Source: Caulobacteraceae bacterium (lineage in GTDB: Bacteria; Pseudomonadota; Alphaproteobacteria; Caulobacterales; Caulobacteraceae). Taken from it: DNA of 7,483 nt. Below the pieces are notes generated by a model. The model did not search any database. It was not told the origin of the DNA and was given only the letters and a program-made list of their open reading frames with translations. Below are positions 5,474-7,483 of the stretch, piece by piece (the first letter of the stretch is position 1; each line of letters opens with the position of its first letter). The position numbers and the translations under genes are program-made. The stretch covers positions 1 to 7,483 of the forward strand of contig JANXWN010000001.1 in the NCBI GenBank assembly GCA_025351125.1, in the 5' to 3' direction.

Positions 5474-6586
5474 ATGGATTTATCAAATCTTTGCGCCGGT
5501 GGCGCGTGGCTCGCGGCGTCGGCATCGGTGTGGTTCATATCTTCGGCCGCGATCGCTCAGTCGCCGGTGTCCCCCGACGCCAAGCCGCCGCCGCCGCCGG
5601 CGCGCTCTTCGCTCGCCCCGCCGACACCGGCCGCCGATATGCAAGAGGTTCTTGCCGCCCAGCAGGCCCTCGGCGGCAAGCCGGTCGAAACTTTAACCCC
5701 CGCCGAGGCGCGCCTGCAGCCGTCGCCCGCCGACGGCGTGACGCAATTAATGAAAACAAAGGGACTGCCCACCGCTCCGGACGCGGCGGTCACCACGCAA
5801 GATATGGCCTACGGGGCCGATCCGATGCAAAAGGCGAGGATCTACAAGCCCGCGCAAGCCGGGACCGGACCGATGCCAGTGGTGGTGTATTATCATGGCG
5901 GCGGATGGGTTATCGCCGACCTCAAGACCTATGACGCGACGCCGCGCTTGCTGGCCAAACAATTGGGCGCGGTGGTTGTTTCGGTAGAATATCGCCATGC
6001 GCCGGAACACAAATTCCCCGCGCAACACAATGACGCGTCGTCGGCTTATGTTTGGGCCTTAAAGCACGTTCAAGAGTGGGGCGGCGACGCCGGCCGCGTG
6101 GCGCTTGCCGGCGAAAGCGCCGGTGGCAATCTTGCGGTCGCCACCGCCATCTACGCCCGTGACAACCACCTGCCGGCCCCGCTGCACGTTCTGGCGGTCT
6201 ATCCGATCGCCAATGCTTCGATGACACTGCCCTCGCGGACTGAAGATGCGAACGCCAAGCCGCTAAATTCCGCCATGCTGCCTTGGTTCAGCTATTATTA
6301 CCAAAAAACCCCGGCGGATGCCCGCGATCCGCGTCTTGACTTGGTGAAGGCCGACCTGCATGGCCTGCCGCCCACGACCATTATCAATGCGCAATTCGAC
6401 CCGCTACGCTCGGACGGCGAAACTCTCGCCGCCGCCATGCGGACCGCGGGCGACGCCGTTGAGCAAAAAACCTTTCCCGGTGTTACGCATGAATTTTTCG
6501 GCATGGGCGCCGTGGTCAAGGGCGCTTCCGACGCTGAAGCCTATGCCGTCGCACGCCTTAAAGTAGCGCTATCGATGTCGAGGTGA
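5474..6586 (+). CDS. Exported alpha/beta hydrolase, hormone-sensitive lipase (HSL) family
   Basis: A 370-residue esterase/lipase-type hydrolase. The N-terminus looks like a Sec signal peptide (hydrophobic stretch about 8-27, likely cleaved after AIA at 28), followed by a Pro-rich spacer (PDAKPPPPPARSS) and a helical pre-domain (MQEVLAAQQALGGKPVETLT at 56-75) typical of secreted members. HSL hallmarks: oxyanion-hole HGGGW (141-145), nucleophile Ser215 in GESAGG, acid Asp309 in FDPLRSDGE, base His339 in GVTHEFFG. The periplasm or cell exterior is the expected site; the ester substrate cannot be predicted. The ATG at 5474 has only a poor ribosome site but places the signal peptide correctly, and an exact EcfG promoter lies upstream. 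The next gene starts 62 bp after its stop with no obvious terminator between (only a 6-bp stem at 6599-6621), so the two may be co-transcribed. Confidence 0.93.
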   Translation: MDLSNLCAGGAWLAASASVWFISSAAIAQSPVSPDAKPPPPPARSSLAPPTPAADMQEVLAAQQALGGKPVETLTPAEARLQPSPADGVTQLMKTKGLPTAPDAAVTTQDMAYGADPMQKARIYKPAQAGTGPMPVVVYYHGGGWVIADLKTYDATPRLLAKQLGAVVVSVEYRHAPEHKFPAQHNDASSAYVWALKHVQEWGGDAGRVALAGESAGGNLAVATAIYARDNHLPAPLHVLAVYPIANASMTLPSRTEDANAKPLNSAMLPWFSYYYQKTPADARDPRLDLVKADLHGLPPTTIINAQFDPLRSDGETLAAAMRTAGDAVEQKTFPGVTHEFFGMGAVVKGASDAEAYAVARLKVALSMSR

Positions 6587-6648
6587 CGATGGGTTGGTGA
6601 CCGCCCGCCGGGAAAGCGGTCGATTGCCGTTTACGATGGGATTACGCC

Positions 6649-7224
6649 ATGTTAGAAAATGTGCCCGCGCCGGTAGGCGAGATATTGCAAGGCGTGCGCG
6701 CCGGCTTTGACCGCTTGGTGTGGGCGGACGAGGCGGTCGGCGGCCCCGAAACCATCACGGTGCAAAGTTCAGCGTTTGCCGACGGCGAGCCCATGCCGTC
6801 ACGCTTTACGCAGGACGGCGACGGCGTTTCGCCCCCCGTCACTTGGCGCGGCGTTGCGCAGGGTGTCTGCTATCTTGTTTTAGTCATCGAAGACGCCGAC
6901 AGCCCGACTCCGGAGCCTTTCGTCCATGCCTTGGTCTATGACCTGCCGCCAAAGGATGGAGGATTGCCCGAGGGCGCGCTTCCCAGCAAAGGCCACGAGG
7001 GACAGATATCGACCCTTGGCAAGAATACGCTCCGCCATTGTGAATATCTGCCCCCCGACCCGCCCACCGGCCACGGGCCGCATCGCTATGTTTTCCAAAT
7101 CTACGGACTGGACCACCGGCCGAATCTCACGCGAGGGCCCGAGAAACACGACATTCTTCACGCGCTTCGCGGCCACGTGATCGCGCGCGGCCGGTTGGTG
7201 GGCCTCTACGAACGGCCGGCTTAG
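6649..7224 (+). CDS. YbhB/YbcL family Raf-kinase-inhibitor-like protein (PEBP)
   Basis: A 191-residue protein of the phosphatidylethanolamine-binding superfamily, whose bacterial members have no firmly assigned role. Core motifs of the ligand pocket: FTQDGDGVSPPVTW (53-66), VIEDADSPTPEPFVHALVYD (79-98; the DPDxP...H motif with Asp82, Asp84 and His93), GKNTLRHCEYLPPDPPTGHG (124-143) and the signature GPHRYVFQIYGLD (143-155). Length is normal for the family plus a short N-terminal helix (1-25) ahead of the barrel. No signal peptide is seen, so it is probably cytoplasmic, unlike the hydrolase before it. A modest GGGA about 9 bp upstream supports the ATG. It may be transcribed with the upstream hydrolase; an 11-bp hairpin 16 bp after the stop could end the transcript. 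Confidence 0.92.
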   Translation: MLENVPAPVGEILQGVRAGFDRLVWADEAVGGPETITVQSSAFADGEPMPSRFTQDGDGVSPPVTWRGVAQGVCYLVLVIEDADSPTPEPFVHALVYDLPPKDGGLPEGALPSKGHEGQISTLGKNTLRHCEYLPPDPPTGHGPHRYVFQIYGLDHRPNLTRGPEKHDILHALRGHVIARGRLVGLYERPA

Positions 7225-7240
7225 TCCCTGCTTGCCCAGC

Positions 7241-7274
7241 GGGGCAGAGAAGAACCGCTACCTTTCTCTGCCCC
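7241..7274 (+). terminator. Hairpin after the PEBP gene
   Basis: GGGGCAGAGAA (7241-7251) and its exact complement (7264-7274) form an 11-bp stem with a 12-nt loop, 16 bp after the stop codon. There is no T-run after it, and its 3' arm also begins the larger inverted repeat described next, so it may be part of the repeat rather than a simple terminator. Confidence 0.5.
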
Positions 7275-7432
7275 CTCTGGGGGAAGTGGATCGCGCTTTC
7301 TCGCGCGAGACGAAGGGGGCCTCGACGCGGAATCTTTGGTGCAGCGGCGCCCCCTACCGCTCGGCTGACGCCGAGTCGCTTCCCCCAAGAGGGGAAGAGA
7401 AATATCTTGGACATTCTGTGCCCCTCCGGGGG
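7241..7432. repeat. Palindrome-rich intergenic element (REP/MITE-like)
   Basis: This noncoding stretch holds nested inverted repeats. A long-range pair, 7272-7286 with 7379-7394, gives 15 bp with one bulged A. Inside it lie TCGCGC/GCGCGA (7291-7308), AGGGGGC/GCCCCCT (7314-7320 with 7349-7355) and CTCGGC/GCCGAG (7360-7375). C-run/G-run palindromes recur at 7271-7283 (CCCCCTCTGGGGG) and 7421-7431. No coding sequence is credible here; open frames on the minus strand have the Pro/Arg/Gly-rich look of repeat-derived translations. Such elements are common between genes in Hyphomicrobiales genomes; that this one has other copies is inference. The remaining bases to 7483 show nothing recognisable. 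Confidence 0.5.
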
Positions 7433-7483
7433 ATTGTCGGGTTTCCTGACGATGGGAGCTGTCGAGCGGACTGGACATCGCGC

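Noticed and set aside
5446..5934. Plus-strand 162-codon frame overlapping the hydrolase
   Set aside because: Arg/Gly/Ala-rich shadow of the hydrolase gene; the hydrolase frame contains the signal peptide and catalytic motifs.
6611..6631. GGAAA...CGTT as an EcfG promoter for the PEBP gene
   Set aside because: The spacer is only 12 bp and the -35 has a mismatch, so the geometry is wrong for EcfG.
7221..7478. Minus-strand 85-codon open frame at the right end
   Set aside because: Its Pro/Arg/Gly-rich translation runs through the inverted-repeat element and has no domain signature; it is a typical repeat-derived spurious frame.

Overview
The window looks like a piece of a moderately GC-rich alphaproteobacterial chromosome, most likely Hyphomicrobiales. 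The grounds are codon use, the protein families present, and several sites matching the EcfG (general stress sigma factor) promoter pattern GGAAC-N16-CGTT. The genus cannot be fixed from the sequence. Seven genes are complete and one runs off the left edge. Nearly all belong to families known from oxidative, osmotic or DNA-damage stress, so this reads as a general-stress gene cluster rather than a phage or transposon island. No integrase, transposase, tRNA, rRNA or CRISPR array is visible.

Layout: (1) 1-2747, plus strand, a tightly packed operon: the C-terminal two thirds of a large-subunit (KatE/HPII-type) catalase, a SemiSWEET sugar transporter, and a thioredoxin-reductase-like flavoprotein with a CPxC dithiol. 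(2) 2748-3799, plus strand: a 62-residue His/Lys/Ser/Ala-rich small protein behind an EcfG-like promoter and followed by a strong hairpin, then a general-stress FMN-binding split-barrel protein of the pyridoxamine-phosphate-oxidase superfamily. (3) 3860-5306, minus strand: a eukaryote-like DNA topoisomerase IB and, downstream of it, a 66-residue protein ending in the DTFPASDP signature. Each has its own EcfG-like promoter candidate. (4) 5307-5473: a divergent control region with EcfG-like promoters facing both ways. (5) 5474-7224, plus strand: an exported hormone-sensitive-lipase-family alpha/beta hydrolase, then a YbhB/YbcL-type (PEBP) protein. (6) 7225-7483: no gene, but a dense set of inverted repeats resembling a REP/MITE-like intergenic element.

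Working together (inference): the catalase would remove H2O2, including any made by the neighbouring flavoprotein if that is an oxidase. The split-barrel protein, topoisomerase IB and the two small hydrophilic proteins fit stationary-phase or desiccation-type protection. The common thread is four sites of identical 25-bp geometry (35-box, exactly 16 bp, 10-box), each 32-44 bp upstream of a start codon and in the correct orientation, two of them on each strand. The window therefore contains a plausible local EcfG regulon. No wholly new enzymatic system is evident; the least described parts are the two small proteins, the flavoprotein with an eroded NADPH motif, and the terminal repeat.
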